A DNA stretch of 50,641 nucleotides from Fredinandcohnia quinoae. GTDB lineage: Bacteria > Bacillota > Bacilli > Bacillales > Bacillaceae_L. The position numbers and the translations under genes were made by a program. Positions within the stretch are counted from its first letter, which is position 1. Each line of letters opens with the position of its first letter. The stretch lies in assembly GCF_022427965.1 (NCBI RefSeq), contig NZ_JAKTTI010000033.1:1-50641 (forward strand), read 5' to 3'. The notes beneath the pieces were generated by a model. That model had not been told where the DNA came from. It did not search any database and saw nothing but the letters and a program-made list of their open reading frames with translations. Of the stretch, positions 8,522-16,374 are shown one piece after another.

Positions 8522-8828
8522 GCAGGAAGACTTTGAATCTATTCAAGAAATAAAGGATGCCCTTTCAAAGATTGATGATCATTATCAGGTGTTCACTCCT
8601 GATTTACAAGTGTTTGAGCATTTGGTAATCGCAGAACAGCAAAGACAAAAGAAAAAATTCGTCCGTGAGTTGCTTTCATTTATCCTAATTGCTTTACTCA
8701 TTATGAGTGGTCTACTGACCGCGTTGCTTCAAGTACCGATTGCGTTTTTTATCGTTCAAGGAGTAGCAAGCATTAGCCTGCCTGTCTATGTGTATTTCCA
8801 ATATAAAAAACGGGTGATGCGGACATGA
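8475..8828 (+). CDS. yxlC: YxlC-like membrane anti-sigma protein
   Basis: A 117-residue protein with a soluble, charged N-terminal half (about 1-60) and two hydrophobic segments (about 63-84 and 87-107). In B. subtilis, YxlC is the main negative regulator of SigY and acts with YxlD. Identity rests on position directly after sigY, length and topology rather than on strong motifs. It overlaps sigY by 47 bp and yxlD by 4 bp (ATGA). The RBS GGAG is 10 bases upstream. Confidence 0.75.
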   Translation: MKKNKLILLKNKQEHEQEDFESIQEIKDALSKIDDHYQVFTPDLQVFEHLVIAEQQRQKKKFVRELLSFILIALLIMSGLLTALLQVPIAFFIVQGVASISLPVYVYFQYKKRVMRT

Positions 8829-9022
8829 CCGACCATGAAATCATAATCATCATATTAGCAGCAATCATTCTGATGATTCAGAGCCTATGGCTATTTTTGA
8901 ATGCCAGAAAAAATGGCCATAATTATTGGTTTTGGGGAATATTAGGATTAATTCAGGCACCAATGCCTACTATTTTTTATCTTATTTTTGCAAGAAGAAT
9001 TTTTCAATCGAAAAGCAGGTAG
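8825..9022 (+). CDS. yxlD: YxlD-like PLDc_N-domain membrane protein
   Basis: A 65-residue protein with two membrane segments and the typical PLDc_N pattern (WFWGILGLIQAPMPTIFYLI near residues 37-56), as in YxlD. In B. subtilis YxlD helps restrain SigY together with YxlC. The start codon overlaps the yxlC stop (ATGA), so translation is coupled. Confidence 0.78.
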   Translation: MTDHEIIIIILAAIILMIQSLWLFLNARKNGHNYWFWGILGLIQAPMPTIFYLIFARRIFQSKSR

Positions 9023-9028
9023 GAATTT

Positions 9029-9235
9029 ATGAAGAATAAGGCGAAATATATTGTTATGATGGTCGCAACAGTTGGACAAATAATTGGGATTATCTTTCTT
9101 TTTGTTAATCTTAAAGCAGCTCTCCTTTTTTATGTATGCTACATCATTGCTATTATACTTTTATTTGTATTATTAATTCGGGAAAGAATAAAAGAAAAAC
9201 GGGAGGATGATCAGAATGATTATCGTGACTACTGA
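9029..9235 (+). CDS. yxlE: YxlE-like small membrane protein
   Basis: A 68-residue protein with two hydrophobic segments (about 9-28 and 31-50) and a charged tail rich in R, E, K and D. Position, size and topology match YxlE, the fourth gene of the B. subtilis sigY operon, which in that species affects SigY activity. Its final 20 bp overlap the next gene. There is no recognised domain, so the symbol rests on synteny. Confidence 0.65.
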   Translation: MKNKAKYIVMMVATVGQIIGIIFLFVNLKAALLFYVCYIIAIILLFVLLIRERIKEKREDDQNDYRDY

Positions 9236-9530
9236 AACAGTACCAGGTATGGAAATTAGAGAACTAAAAGGCTTTGTTAAGGGAAATACCGTACAATCCA
9301 AAAATATCGGTAGAGACATTATGGCAGGGCTAAAGACAATAGTTGGTGGCGAAATAACTGACTACACCGAAATGATGGATGAGGCCCGTCAAAAGGCGAT
9401 TCACCGAATGGTTGAGGATGCCAAATCAAAAGGGGCAAATGCAATTATTTGTATGAGACTTCAATCTTCAGCGGTCATGCAAAATGCTTCTGAGATTATT
9501 GCTTATGGTACAGCAGTATATGTTGAATAG
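9216..9530 (+). CDS. UPF0145 / YbjQ-family protein
   Basis: A 104-residue soluble protein of the YbjQ-like family (UPF0145, PF01906), a putative metal- or ligand-binding pentameric fold with unknown function. Family features visible are the N-terminal TTETVPGMEIRELKGFVKG, the central NIGRDIMAGLKTIVGGEI and the KGANAIICMRL strand. ATG 9216 is nine bases after GGGAGG and is preferred over the in-frame ATG at 9207, which overlaps that RBS. It overlaps yxlE by 20 bp, so it is part of the sigY operon. In B. subtilis this place is held by the ABC transporter genes yxlF-yxlG. Confidence 0.88.
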   Translation: MIIVTTETVPGMEIRELKGFVKGNTVQSKNIGRDIMAGLKTIVGGEITDYTEMMDEARQKAIHRMVEDAKSKGANAIICMRLQSSAVMQNASEIIAYGTAVYVE

Positions 9531-9543
9531 TTCGAAAGTTTGG

Positions 9544-9571
9544 TTGACAACAATTTTAATCATGTTAGTAT
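9544..9571 (+). promoter_or_regulatory. SigA-type promoter of the thiamin operon
   Basis: A perfect -35 TTGACA at 9544-9549 and a -10-like TAGTAT at 9566-9571 with a 16-bp spacer. This places the transcription start about 30 bases before the TPP riboswitch. Confidence 0.65.
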
Positions 9572-9606
9572 AGGTATCGAATACAATTTAATAAGTTTTA
9601 CGATAT

Positions 9607-9707
9607 ACCACTAGGGGTGCCTTTAAGAAAGGCTGAGATTGAGGTTATGTATGAAACCTTAAGACCCTTAGAACCTGATCTGGATTATACCAGCGTAGGG
9701 AAGTGGA
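9607..9707 (+). ncRNA. TPP (THI-box) riboswitch
   Basis: The conserved THI-box elements are present in order: closing stem P1 (CCACT at 9608-9612 with AGTGG at 9702-9706), GGGGTGCC, GGCTGAGA (9631-9638), a variable P3 hairpin, and ACCCTTAGAACCTGATCTGG (9664-9683) followed by GCGTAGGGAAGTGG. It binds thiamin pyrophosphate and represses downstream thiamin genes when TPP is abundant. Here it heads the tenA...thiF operon. Confidence 0.97.
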
Positions 9708-9743
9708 CGTAGGGTCTATACTTTTTTTTGTATTGCCAATTAC

Positions 9744-9782
9744 AACCACCTTCTTTGCGCTATGTAGAGAAGGTGGTTTTTT
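9744..9782 (+). terminator. Terminator of the TPP-riboswitch expression platform
   Basis: Perfect 11-bp stem (9744-9754 with 9768-9778) with a 13-base loop, followed by T6, 37 bp after the aptamer. It is the evident switchable terminator of the riboswitch. A structured insertion separates it from the RBS of tenA. Confidence 0.85.
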
Positions 9783-9794
9783 GTATTTACCTTT

Positions 9795-10045
9795 ATTCAG
9801 CAGAAGTCTCCCACTTCAATAAGTGGTGAGATGAATGCAAATCAGTTTCCAATTCAGTGTGGGTTCAAACCCTGACTGAAATTAAGGAACTCAGACTAAG
9901 AACGCCACATCCTGTGGCAACGTCTGAGTGACCCACATCGTGTGGGCCCAAAGCCTCCGGCGGATGCCTCAGATTTTTAAAGGAAGCTTTTCGAGCAAGC
10001 TCGAAAAAATCTGGGCGCAAATACGGCAAGGCACATTTGATTTAA
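9795..10045 (+). ncRNA. Candidate TnpB-type guide-RNA (omegaRNA/reRNA)-like relic without TnpB
   Basis: About 250 non-coding bases between the riboswitch terminator and the tenA RBS contain a chain of stem-loops. Visible stems: CCACTT/AAGTGG (9811-9826) extended by TCTC/GAGA; TTCAGT/ACTGAA around GGG-CCC (9853-9879); ACTCAGAC/GTCTGAGT enclosing GCCACA/TGTGGC (9889-9929); CCCACA/TGTGGG (9932-9946); and TTCGAGC/GCTCGAA (9990-10005) within AGATTTTT/AAAAATCT. The series of CCTGTGGC and CGTGTGGGCCCAAAGCCTCCGG blocks resembles, from memory, RNA scaffolds at the right end of IS200/IS605 tnpB elements. No TnpB or TnpA ORF is present. Local GC is higher than in the flanks. Assignment is by resemblance only. 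Confidence 0.5.
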
Positions 10046-10069
10046 TTAAAAAAACAGGAGGTAGTTCGT

Positions 10070-10756
10070 ATGAAATTTTCACAGGAAATCCGTAAAGAAG
10101 CAGATCACATTTGGGAAGCAAGCTTTCAGCATCCATTTGTAAAAGGAATTGGTGATGGGACACTGTCACTTGAAAGCTTTCGTTATTATGTACTCCAGGA
10201 TGCGTATTATCTTTCTCACTTTGCACGTGTCCAAGCATTAGGAGCAGCCAAGGCATCAGATTTACATACTACAAACCGATTTGCAATTCATGCTCAAGGT
10301 ACATCGGAGGCTGAATTATCACTTCACGAAAACTTCTCAAAGAGACTCGGAATCACAAAAGAGGAACAGGAAAATTTTAAGCCGGCACCTACTGCTTATG
10401 CGTATACATCACATCTATACAGAGCCGCGTATTCGGGACATCTTGGTGATATTGTTGCTGCACTTCTACCTTGTTATTGGCTTTATTATGAAATCGGCGA
10501 AAAGCTTCAAGGATGTACACCAGATGAGCCAATCTATCAAGAGTGGATTGCTGCATATGGTGGGGATTGGTTCAGAGTCTTAGTAGAGGAACAAATTGCA
10601 CGAATTGATGAACTTGCTGAAAAAGTAACGGAAGAAGATAGGGATCGAATGAAGGAGCATTTTATCATCAGTAGCCAATATGAGTACTCTTTTTGGGAAA
10701 TGGCCTTCCGTTTAGAAAAATGGCCGGTTCAGCAACAGGGAATAGAAGCTTGGTAA
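10070..10756 (+). CDS. tenA: Thiaminase II / aminopyrimidine aminohydrolase TenA
   Basis: A 228-residue TenA-family enzyme that hydrolyses aminomethyl-HMP, a thiamin breakdown product, to HMP for salvage. Cys135 lies in [13 protein letters not shown], the same position as the catalytic cysteine of B. subtilis TenA. Other family blocks are [13 protein letters not shown] and the C-terminal [13 protein letters not shown] with its Glu. The RBS AGGAGG is well placed. It is the first gene of the operon controlled by the TPP riboswitch. Its neighbours encode an HMP-type uptake system and thiazole synthesis enzymes. Confidence 0.96.
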   Translation: MKFSQEIRKEADHIWEASFQHPFVKGIGDGTLSLESFRYYVLQDAYYLSHFARVQALGAAKASDLHTTNRFAIHAQGTSEAELSLHENFSKRLGITKEEQENFKPAPTAYAYTSHLYRAAYSGHLGDIVAALLPCYWLYYEIGEKLQGCTPDEPIYQEWIAAYGGDWFRVLVEEQIARIDELAEKVTEEDRDRMKEHFIISSQYEYSFWEMAFRLEKWPVQQQGIEAW

Positions 10757-10782
10757 ATGATAAGAGAATAGGAGTTTAGTTG

Positions 10783-11364
10783 ATGAAAAAAGGCTTAAAA
10801 CTAACAGATATATTAGTTACGATTGTAATCGCGATTGCATTTGGGATTGTCTATATTTTATGGGGTTCTTTGTATTATGTAGTAAAGCCGATTGGCCTAC
10901 ATGCTGACCAACTAATATATGGAATGTGGTTTATCGCAGCAACGGTTGCCTACCTTATCATTCGGAAGCCTGGTGTTGCATTAATTGCCGAAATAGCAGC
11001 TGCATCTGGGGAATTCATCTTAGGCTCACCATTTGGCTTAACCGTACTTTTATACGGAGTGATCCAAGGGCTTTTTGCAGAGCTAGTATTTATGGCGTTT
11101 CGTTATAAAAGGTATAGTGCTAGTGTAGTTGTCTTAGCTGCTATCGGTTCATGTGTTGGCTCGATCATTATGGATTTTGCCTATGGAGAAATAGGAGGTC
11201 TTGCTGCATGGAACTTGATGTTGTTCATGACGGCTAGGTTGATAGGCTCAGTCCTTTTTGCAGGGGTGTTCGCATATTACCTGGTCAAAATTTTAGAAGC
11301 GACAGGAGTTACAAATCTTGTGCGCCCAGCATCAAAGAGTGATTATGATGCTCTTGATCAATAA
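10783..11364 (+). CDS. ykoE: ECF transporter substrate-binding (S) component YkoE
   Basis: A 193-residue integral membrane protein with about six hydrophobic segments, matching YkoE, the S component of the thiamin-precursor ECF transporter YkoEDC. ATG 10783 follows GGAG by eight bases; the adjacent upstream TTG is less likely. The next two genes encode the duplicated ATPase and the T component, giving a complete ECF transporter, probably for hydroxymethylpyrimidine or aminopyrimidine precursors. Specificity is inferred from its place within the thiamin operon and TPP control. Confidence 0.9.
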   Translation: MKKGLKLTDILVTIVIAIAFGIVYILWGSLYYVVKPIGLHADQLIYGMWFIAATVAYLIIRKPGVALIAEIAAASGEFILGSPFGLTVLLYGVIQGLFAELVFMAFRYKRYSASVVVLAAIGSCVGSIIMDFAYGEIGGLAAWNLMLFMTARLIGSVLFAGVFAYYLVKILEATGVTNLVRPASKSDYDALDQ

Positions 11365-11376
11365 AGGATGATTGCT

Positions 11377-12837
11377 ATGGATTCAAACATATATGTAAAG
11401 AACGTCAGATTAAAATTTCCAGGGGAAAAGTCCTTATTATTTAAGGACTTATCCTGTTCTTTTGAAAAAGGTGAAAAGGTACTTATTCTAGGTCCTTCAG
11501 GATGTGGAAAATCTACATTGCTTCAAGTATTAAGTGGACTAATTCCACATTCAGTTGAAGTGCCAATGAAGGCAGAAGGGATTAAAGTACCCCAATCATG
11601 GGGCTATGTTTTTCAGGATCCTGATACACAATTTTGCATGCCATATGTAGATGAGGAAATCGCATTTGTACTTGAAAATCTACAAATACCAAGAGAACAG
11701 ATGAATGGCCGGATTAAGCAACATTTAGAACAGGTTGGCTTACAGCTTGAAGATATTCACATGAATATCCAGACATTATCAGGAGGAATGAAACAACGAT
11801 TGGCGATTGCGTCTGTGTTGGCGCTTGAACCAGAGGTGTTATTTTTAGATGAACCAACTGCGATGCTTGACCCTAAAGGTACAAAGGAAATTTGGGAGAT
11901 TTTTAAAAAAGTTGGTAGTGATAAAACCATTATTGTTGTTGAGCATAAGATTGACCATGTTTTAGAGTTTATTGATCGAATTATTCTCTTTAATGAAATT
12001 GGTCAGATTATTGCTGATGGACGAAAGGAAGATATTTTATCCCAATATAAGGAGAATTTTAAAAGCCAAGGAATTTGGTACCCCGGTGTTTGGGAAGAGT
12101 ACACCGAGGGAGTTCATAAAGGTAATTTGCAAATTATCCAGGATACCGAGCCACTTCTCCAACTCTCTAATTTTACGGGATATAGGAAAAAACAAAAGAA
12201 AATCTATGTTGAAAATATCCGAATCTATCCTGGAGAGTGGATTGTAATTAAGGGTGAGAATGGGGCGGGAAAAAGCACATTATTGCATTCGCTCATGCAA
12301 TTCATTAAAACATCTGGCGTCTATAAGCTTAATGGGAAAATCATAAAGAACGGAAAAAAAATCTCCGATTTGATGACATTTGTTTTTCAGAATCCAGAGT
12401 TTCAATTTGTAACAAACTCTGTATTTGAGGAGATTGCTTTCTCATTACGATTAGGTAACAAAAGAGAGCAAGAGATTCAAATGAAGGTACAGTATTTCCT
12501 TCACATGTTTCACCTTTTAAACCATCAAGATAAGCATCCCTTTCAACTTTCCATGGGGCAAAAAAGAAGGCTTAGTGTGGCTGCCTCTATCGTTAGAGGT
12601 CAAAGATTACTTTTACTTGATGAGCCGACTTTTGGTCAAGATTCAAAAAATACGTTTGCTCTATTAGAGTTGCTTGAAGAGTTTCGTCAAAATTTAAGTA
12701 CGATTTTAATGGTTACCCATGATGAAAATATTGAGAAGTATTTTGCTACAAGAGTATGGACAATTAGTAATGGGGAAATTCTTTCGGATCAGAAGGTCAC
12801 AATGGATTATAAAAAAAGTGAAAGTATAAGTATATGA
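11377..12837 (+). CDS. ykoD: ECF transporter ATPase with two ABC domains (YkoD)
   Basis: A 486-residue protein with two fused ABC domains. The first has Walker A GPSGCGKST, signature LSGGMKQR and Walker B EVLFLDEP; the second has GENGAGKST, a degenerate signature LSMGQKRR and Walker B LLLLDEP. It energises the YkoEDC transporter. The ATG at 11368 overlaps the RBS (AAAGGA), so ATG 11377, eight bases beyond it, is chosen. It lies 12 bp after ykoE and 12 bp before ykoC. The asymmetry of the two signatures is typical of heterodimer-like fused ATPases. Confidence 0.92.
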   Translation: MDSNIYVKNVRLKFPGEKSLLFKDLSCSFEKGEKVLILGPSGCGKSTLLQVLSGLIPHSVEVPMKAEGIKVPQSWGYVFQDPDTQFCMPYVDEEIAFVLENLQIPREQMNGRIKQHLEQVGLQLEDIHMNIQTLSGGMKQRLAIASVLALEPEVLFLDEPTAMLDPKGTKEIWEIFKKVGSDKTIIVVEHKIDHVLEFIDRIILFNEIGQIIADGRKEDILSQYKENFKSQGIWYPGVWEEYTEGVHKGNLQIIQDTEPLLQLSNFTGYRKKQKKIYVENIRIYPGEWIVIKGENGAGKSTLLHSLMQFIKTSGVYKLNGKIIKNGKKISDLMTFVFQNPEFQFVTNSVFEEIAFSLRLGNKREQEIQMKVQYFLHMFHLLNHQDKHPFQLSMGQKRRLSVAASIVRGQRLLLLDEPTFGQDSKNTFALLELLEEFRQNLSTILMVTHDENIEKYFATRVWTISNGEILSDQKVTMDYKKSESISI

Positions 12838-12849
12838 TGGAGGAAATTA

Positions 12850-13629
12850 ATGCATTTCGATTTTACAAGTAAAGAAACATGGCTTCATTCAATAAATCCA
12901 ACCCTGAAGTTATTAGTGTTAGTAGGTTTATGTGCCAGTCTATTTTTTATTGATGATCTAAATTTAACAATGAATATTACCCTTACTGTTCTCGTCTTAT
13001 ATTGGGGTTTTACAGGGCAGCCAATAGGAAGGGTACTTTTACTCTCTTTTCCATTTTTTTTAGTTTTTATTTCAACTTCAACATCGATGATACTGTTTGG
13101 AAAAGGGGACATGACATGGTTTGAGTGGGGGCTTATCAGAATTACAGAGGAAGGTTTCCAAAAAGGGTTACTTGTTGGCTTGCGTGCTGTCATTTTTGCA
13201 AGCTTAGGTTTAATGTTTGCATTAACAACGAGACCAGTCTATCTCTTTTATTCGCTAATGCAGCAAGTAAAGCTAAAACCAAAGTATGCTTATAGTTTTA
13301 TGGCTGGCCTACGTCTAATTCCGATTATGATGGAAGAGTTTCAGACGATTCAATATGCGATGAAGGTTCGTGGAGTTGAAGGTCAACGGGGAATAAGATC
13401 GATATATTTTAAGCTCAAAGCATATTCAATCCCACTACTATCACAAAGCATTAGGCGTGCCCACCGTATCGCAGTAGCGATGGAGGCGAAAAGATTCTCT
13501 GATTACGCAACAAGAACTTATTTTTATCAAATCGGATTTTCCAAACATGACATCACATTCTTGTTATACTTCGGAATTATGTTAACACTTGGGTATTATG
13601 TATCGGTATTTTTCCCATATTTTCATTAA
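12850..13629 (+). CDS. ykoC: ECF transporter transmembrane (T) component YkoC
   Basis: A 259-residue CbiQ/EcfT-family protein with several hydrophobic segments and the typical coupling region. It shows KVRGVEG (near residues 175-181) and RRAHRIAVAMEAKRFSD (near 201-217), which correspond to the two Ala-Arg-Gly-like coupling motifs that contact the ATPases. It completes the YkoE-YkoD-YkoC transporter. The RBS is GGAGG, seven bases from the ATG. The gene lies 20 bp before tenI. Confidence 0.92.
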   Translation: MHFDFTSKETWLHSINPTLKLLVLVGLCASLFFIDDLNLTMNITLTVLVLYWGFTGQPIGRVLLLSFPFFLVFISTSTSMILFGKGDMTWFEWGLIRITEEGFQKGLLVGLRAVIFASLGLMFALTTRPVYLFYSLMQQVKLKPKYAYSFMAGLRLIPIMMEEFQTIQYAMKVRGVEGQRGIRSIYFKLKAYSIPLLSQSIRRAHRIAVAMEAKRFSDYATRTYFYQIGFSKHDITFLLYFGIMLTLGYYVSVFFPYFH

Positions 13630-13649
13630 AGGGAGTGGGAGTATTGAGA

Positions 13650-14264
13650 ATGGCAAAAAAAGAGCTGCATATCATCTCCACAGGTAAGCAATCAATTGAA
13701 AAATTTGTGAAAATAGCTGGTCAAATTCATGAATATGCAGATTATTTTCATATAAGAGAAAAGCACTTAAATGCGAGGCAACTATCTGAAGTAATCGATT
13801 TATTGACTGTAAAGGGTGTTCCATTATCAAAGATTATCGTGAATGACCGTGTTGATGTAGCAGTTATTCAAGGAATTTCAGGGGTTCAATTAGCCTATCA
13901 CAGTTTAGATGTTAAAGTAGTAAAGCAATTCTTTCCACGATTAAAGGTTGGAAAATCGACACATTCCAATCAGGAAGTAAAGTCTGCATATGAGTCGGGT
14001 GCTGATTTTGGATTATTTGGACATATATTTACGACGACTTCAAAACCAGGATTAGAACCAAAGGGTATTGTGGAATTAGCTACAATCTCTAAAAATACGA
14101 GTCTACCGATTATTGCAATTGGTGGGATAAAACCAAATCATGTAAGAGATGTCATTCAGGCAGGTGCTTCTGGTATTGCTATTATGTCTGGTGTGCTGGA
14201 AGCGAATAATCCCTTACAAGCTGTGAAGGAATATGCTTGTGAATTAGAAGGGGGAAGTAAGTAA
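13650..14264 (+). CDS. tenI: Thiazole tautomerase TenI
   Basis: A 204-residue TIM-barrel protein of the thiamin phosphate synthase (ThiE) superfamily. It is placed as TenI because it sits in the order tenI-thiO-thiS-thiG-thiF, as in B. subtilis, where TenI aromatises the thiazole phosphate product of ThiG. Barrel motifs seen are HIREKHLNARQL, FGHIFTTTSKPGLEPKG, IIAIGGI and GASGIAIMSG. GTG 13635 and TTG 13644 are possible upstream starts, but ATG 13650 has the best spacing from GGGAG. It overlaps thiO by one base. True ThiE activity is less likely, though not excluded. Confidence 0.87.
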   Translation: MAKKELHIISTGKQSIEKFVKIAGQIHEYADYFHIREKHLNARQLSEVIDLLTVKGVPLSKIIVNDRVDVAVIQGISGVQLAYHSLDVKVVKQFFPRLKVGKSTHSNQEVKSAYESGADFGLFGHIFTTTSKPGLEPKGIVELATISKNTSLPIIAIGGIKPNHVRDVIQAGASGIAIMSGVLEANNPLQAVKEYACELEGGSK

Positions 14265-15376
14265 TGAAAAGGAGCTATGATGCAATTATTGTCGGCGGTG
14301 GAGTGAATGGTGCAGCTATTGCTTTTAATTTAACAAAAAGGGGAATGAAGGTTCTTTTACTCGAAAAGAACCGACTTGCTAGTAAATCATCAGGTGCTGC
14401 TGCTGGAATGCTTGGGGCGCAAGCGGAGTTAGAAAATAATGGTCCACTTTTTCAATTGGCAAGAAGAAGTAGAGCCATGTTCGTACATCTTGCAGAAGAA
14501 TTAAAGGAAATCAGTGGTATTGATATTGAACTAGTAAATAAGGGAATGTATAAAATAGCTTTTTCAGAAGATCAGGAGCATGAGTATAAACGGATTATTC
14601 AGATTCATCGTCAAGCAGGAGAAATAGCGGAATGGCTAGATGGGGATGTATTGCGAAAGGATGAACCCACTCTTTCGGAGGAAATTAGAGGGGGAATGTA
14701 TATCCCAAATGATGGGCATGTCTCCCCGTATCGTCTGACAGCTGCATTTGCTTATTCCGCTTTGAAGCTTGGTGCGGAAATAAAGGAGTTTACTGAGGTT
14801 TTTTCGATTAATGATAAGGCGAATCAGATTCAGGGAGTCATTACAAATGAAGGGGGATTTTTTGCTGAAAATGTCATTATTGCAGGTGGTGCCTGGAGTG
14901 GCAAGATAGTAAGCGAATTAGGTGTTGGTTTCGATATTTTACCTGTGAAGGGTGAATGTTTTTCCGTTAAATCACATCGAACACTACTTGAGAAAACGAT
15001 TTTTTCTCACGGTTGTTATCTCGTTCCTAAATCTCAAGGCAGAATCATTGTAGGTGCGACAATGAAGGAAAATACGTTTGATGAAACAGTAAGTCTTGAC
15101 GGAATTTCGATTTTGTTAGAACGAGCAAAAAAGATTATACCTTCAATAGTCGATGCTGAGTGGGAAAAGGCATGGGCAGGGATTCGACCCCAAACTGGGG
15201 ATGGGTTACCATTCCTTGGAGAACACTCCGGTTATAAAGGATTGTTCATTGCTGCTGGGCACTTTCGAAATGGAATATTACTATCACCTGTAACTGGCGA
15301 GTTAGTCGCAGAACTTGTTATTGGAAACGTAGTTCCCGAATTACAGGCTTTTGGTCTTAATCGATTACCAAAATAA
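14264..15376 (+). CDS. thiO: Glycine oxidase ThiO
   Basis: A 370-residue FAD-dependent oxidase of the DAO family that oxidises glycine to the imine needed for thiazole synthesis. The dinucleotide-binding fold is at the N-terminus (IIVGGGVNGAAIAFNL, about residues 7-22). The family C-terminal block AGHFRNGILLSPVTGELVAE is also present. Length equals the B. subtilis enzyme (369). It overlaps tenI by one base and is followed 25 bp later by thiS. Confidence 0.95.
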   Translation: MKRSYDAIIVGGGVNGAAIAFNLTKRGMKVLLLEKNRLASKSSGAAAGMLGAQAELENNGPLFQLARRSRAMFVHLAEELKEISGIDIELVNKGMYKIAFSEDQEHEYKRIIQIHRQAGEIAEWLDGDVLRKDEPTLSEEIRGGMYIPNDGHVSPYRLTAAFAYSALKLGAEIKEFTEVFSINDKANQIQGVITNEGGFFAENVIIAGGAWSGKIVSELGVGFDILPVKGECFSVKSHRTLLEKTIFSHGCYLVPKSQGRIIVGATMKENTFDETVSLDGISILLERAKKIIPSIVDAEWEKAWAGIRPQTGDGLPFLGEHSGYKGLFIAAGHFRNGILLSPVTGELVAELVIGNVVPELQAFGLNRLPK

Positions 15377-15401
15377 TTAATTCTTGAAGGAAGTGTGTTG
15401 A

Positions 15402-15605
15402 ATGCAATTAATAATTAATAGTGACAAAATAGATATTCCCAATCAAATCAGAAATGTTACCGGTTTGTTGGAGCATTTTGATTTGAAGCAAAAGGTTGTC
15501 ATTGTTGAGGTCAATGGAGTTATTTTAGAAAAAGTTAACCATCAAGATACTCAACTTTCTGATGGGGATCGAATAGAGATCGTACATTTTGTAGGGGGCG
15601 GATGA
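15402..15605 (+). CDS. thiS: Sulfur carrier protein ThiS
   Basis: A 67-residue ubiquitin-like protein ending in Gly-Gly-Gly. The C-terminal Gly-Gly is adenylated by ThiF and thiocarboxylated to carry sulfur to ThiG. The size and terminal motif ([10 protein letters not shown]) fit the family. RBS is GAAGGAAG. One base separates its stop codon from the thiG start. Confidence 0.95.
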   Translation: MQLIINSDKIDIPNQIRNVTGLLEHFDLKQKVVIVEVNGVILEKVNHQDTQLSDGDRIEIVHFVGGG

Positions 15606-15606
15606 G

Positions 15607-16374
15607 ATGTTAAAAATAGGGACATATGAGTTTTCATCTAGATTACTTCTCGGAACAGGGAAATACCCAAATTTTGATATTCAAAAGGAAGCTGTTGAGG
15701 TTTCTGGTGCGGAAATCTTAACATTTGCTGTCCGACGAATGAATATATTTGAAGCGAACCAACCAAATTTTTTAGAAAAGCTAAATTTAAATAATTACAA
15801 ATTACTCCCAAATACAGCTGGAGCAAGTACTGCTGAAGAAGCTATAAGGATAGCAAAGCTTGCAAGAGCATCAGGTTTATGCGATATGATAAAGGTCGAA
15901 GTAATTGGCTGTCAAAAAACATTATTACCGGATCCAATTGAAACATTAAAAGCATCTGAAGAGCTATTAAAAGAGGGTTTTATTGTGTTACCATATACTT
16001 CAGATGATGTTCTGCTTGCAAAGAGATTGGAAGAATTAGGATGTCACGCGATAATGCCTGGCGCTTCACCAATTGGTTCGGGTCAAGGGATTATTAATCC
16101 TGTCAATCTTCGCTTTATAATTGAACAATCGAAGGTACCTGTAATTGTCGACGCTGGTATCGGTGCACCATCAGATGCTGCAATAGCAATGGAGCTTGGT
16201 GCTGATGGTGTGTTGCTGAATACAGCTATTTCAGGAGCGAATGATCCAGTCAAAATGGCGAAGGCGATGAAGCTAGCGATTGAAGCGGGACGATTAGGCT
16301 ATGAAGCGGGTAGGATACCTAAGAAACAGTATGCAAGTGCAAGCAGTCCTATGGAAGGGATGAGCATTGGTTGA
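15607..16374 (+). CDS. thiG: Thiazole synthase ThiG
   Basis: A 255-residue TIM-barrel enzyme that builds the thiazole phosphate ring from DXP, dehydroglycine and ThiS thiocarboxylate. The Schiff-base lysine is Lys96 (MIKVEVIG), the position known for B. subtilis ThiG. Phosphate-binding loops [14 protein letters not shown] and [17 protein letters not shown] are intact. It follows thiS directly, and its end overlaps the TTG start of thiF by four bases. Confidence 0.97.
   Translation: MLKIGTYEFSSRLLLGTGKYPNFDIQKEAVEVSGAEILTFAVRRMNIFEANQPNFLEKLNLNNYKLLPNTAGASTAEEAIRIAKLARASGLCDMIKVEVIGCQKTLLPDPIETLKASEELLKEGFIVLPYTSDDVLLAKRLEELGCHAIMPGASPIGSGQGIINPVNLRFIIEQSKVPVIVDAGIGAPSDAAIAMELGADGVLLNTAISGANDPVKMAKAMKLAIEAGRLGYEAGRIPKKQYASASSPMEGMSIG

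Noticed and set aside
9853-9879. tRNA T-arm-like GGGTTCAAACCC
   Set aside because: No acceptor stem, D-arm or anticodon arm can be built around it; it is one hairpin of the structured insertion.
12885-13193. 102-residue minus-strand ORF within ykoC
   Set aside because: It is a shadow of the well-supported EcfT gene and has no RBS or family features.
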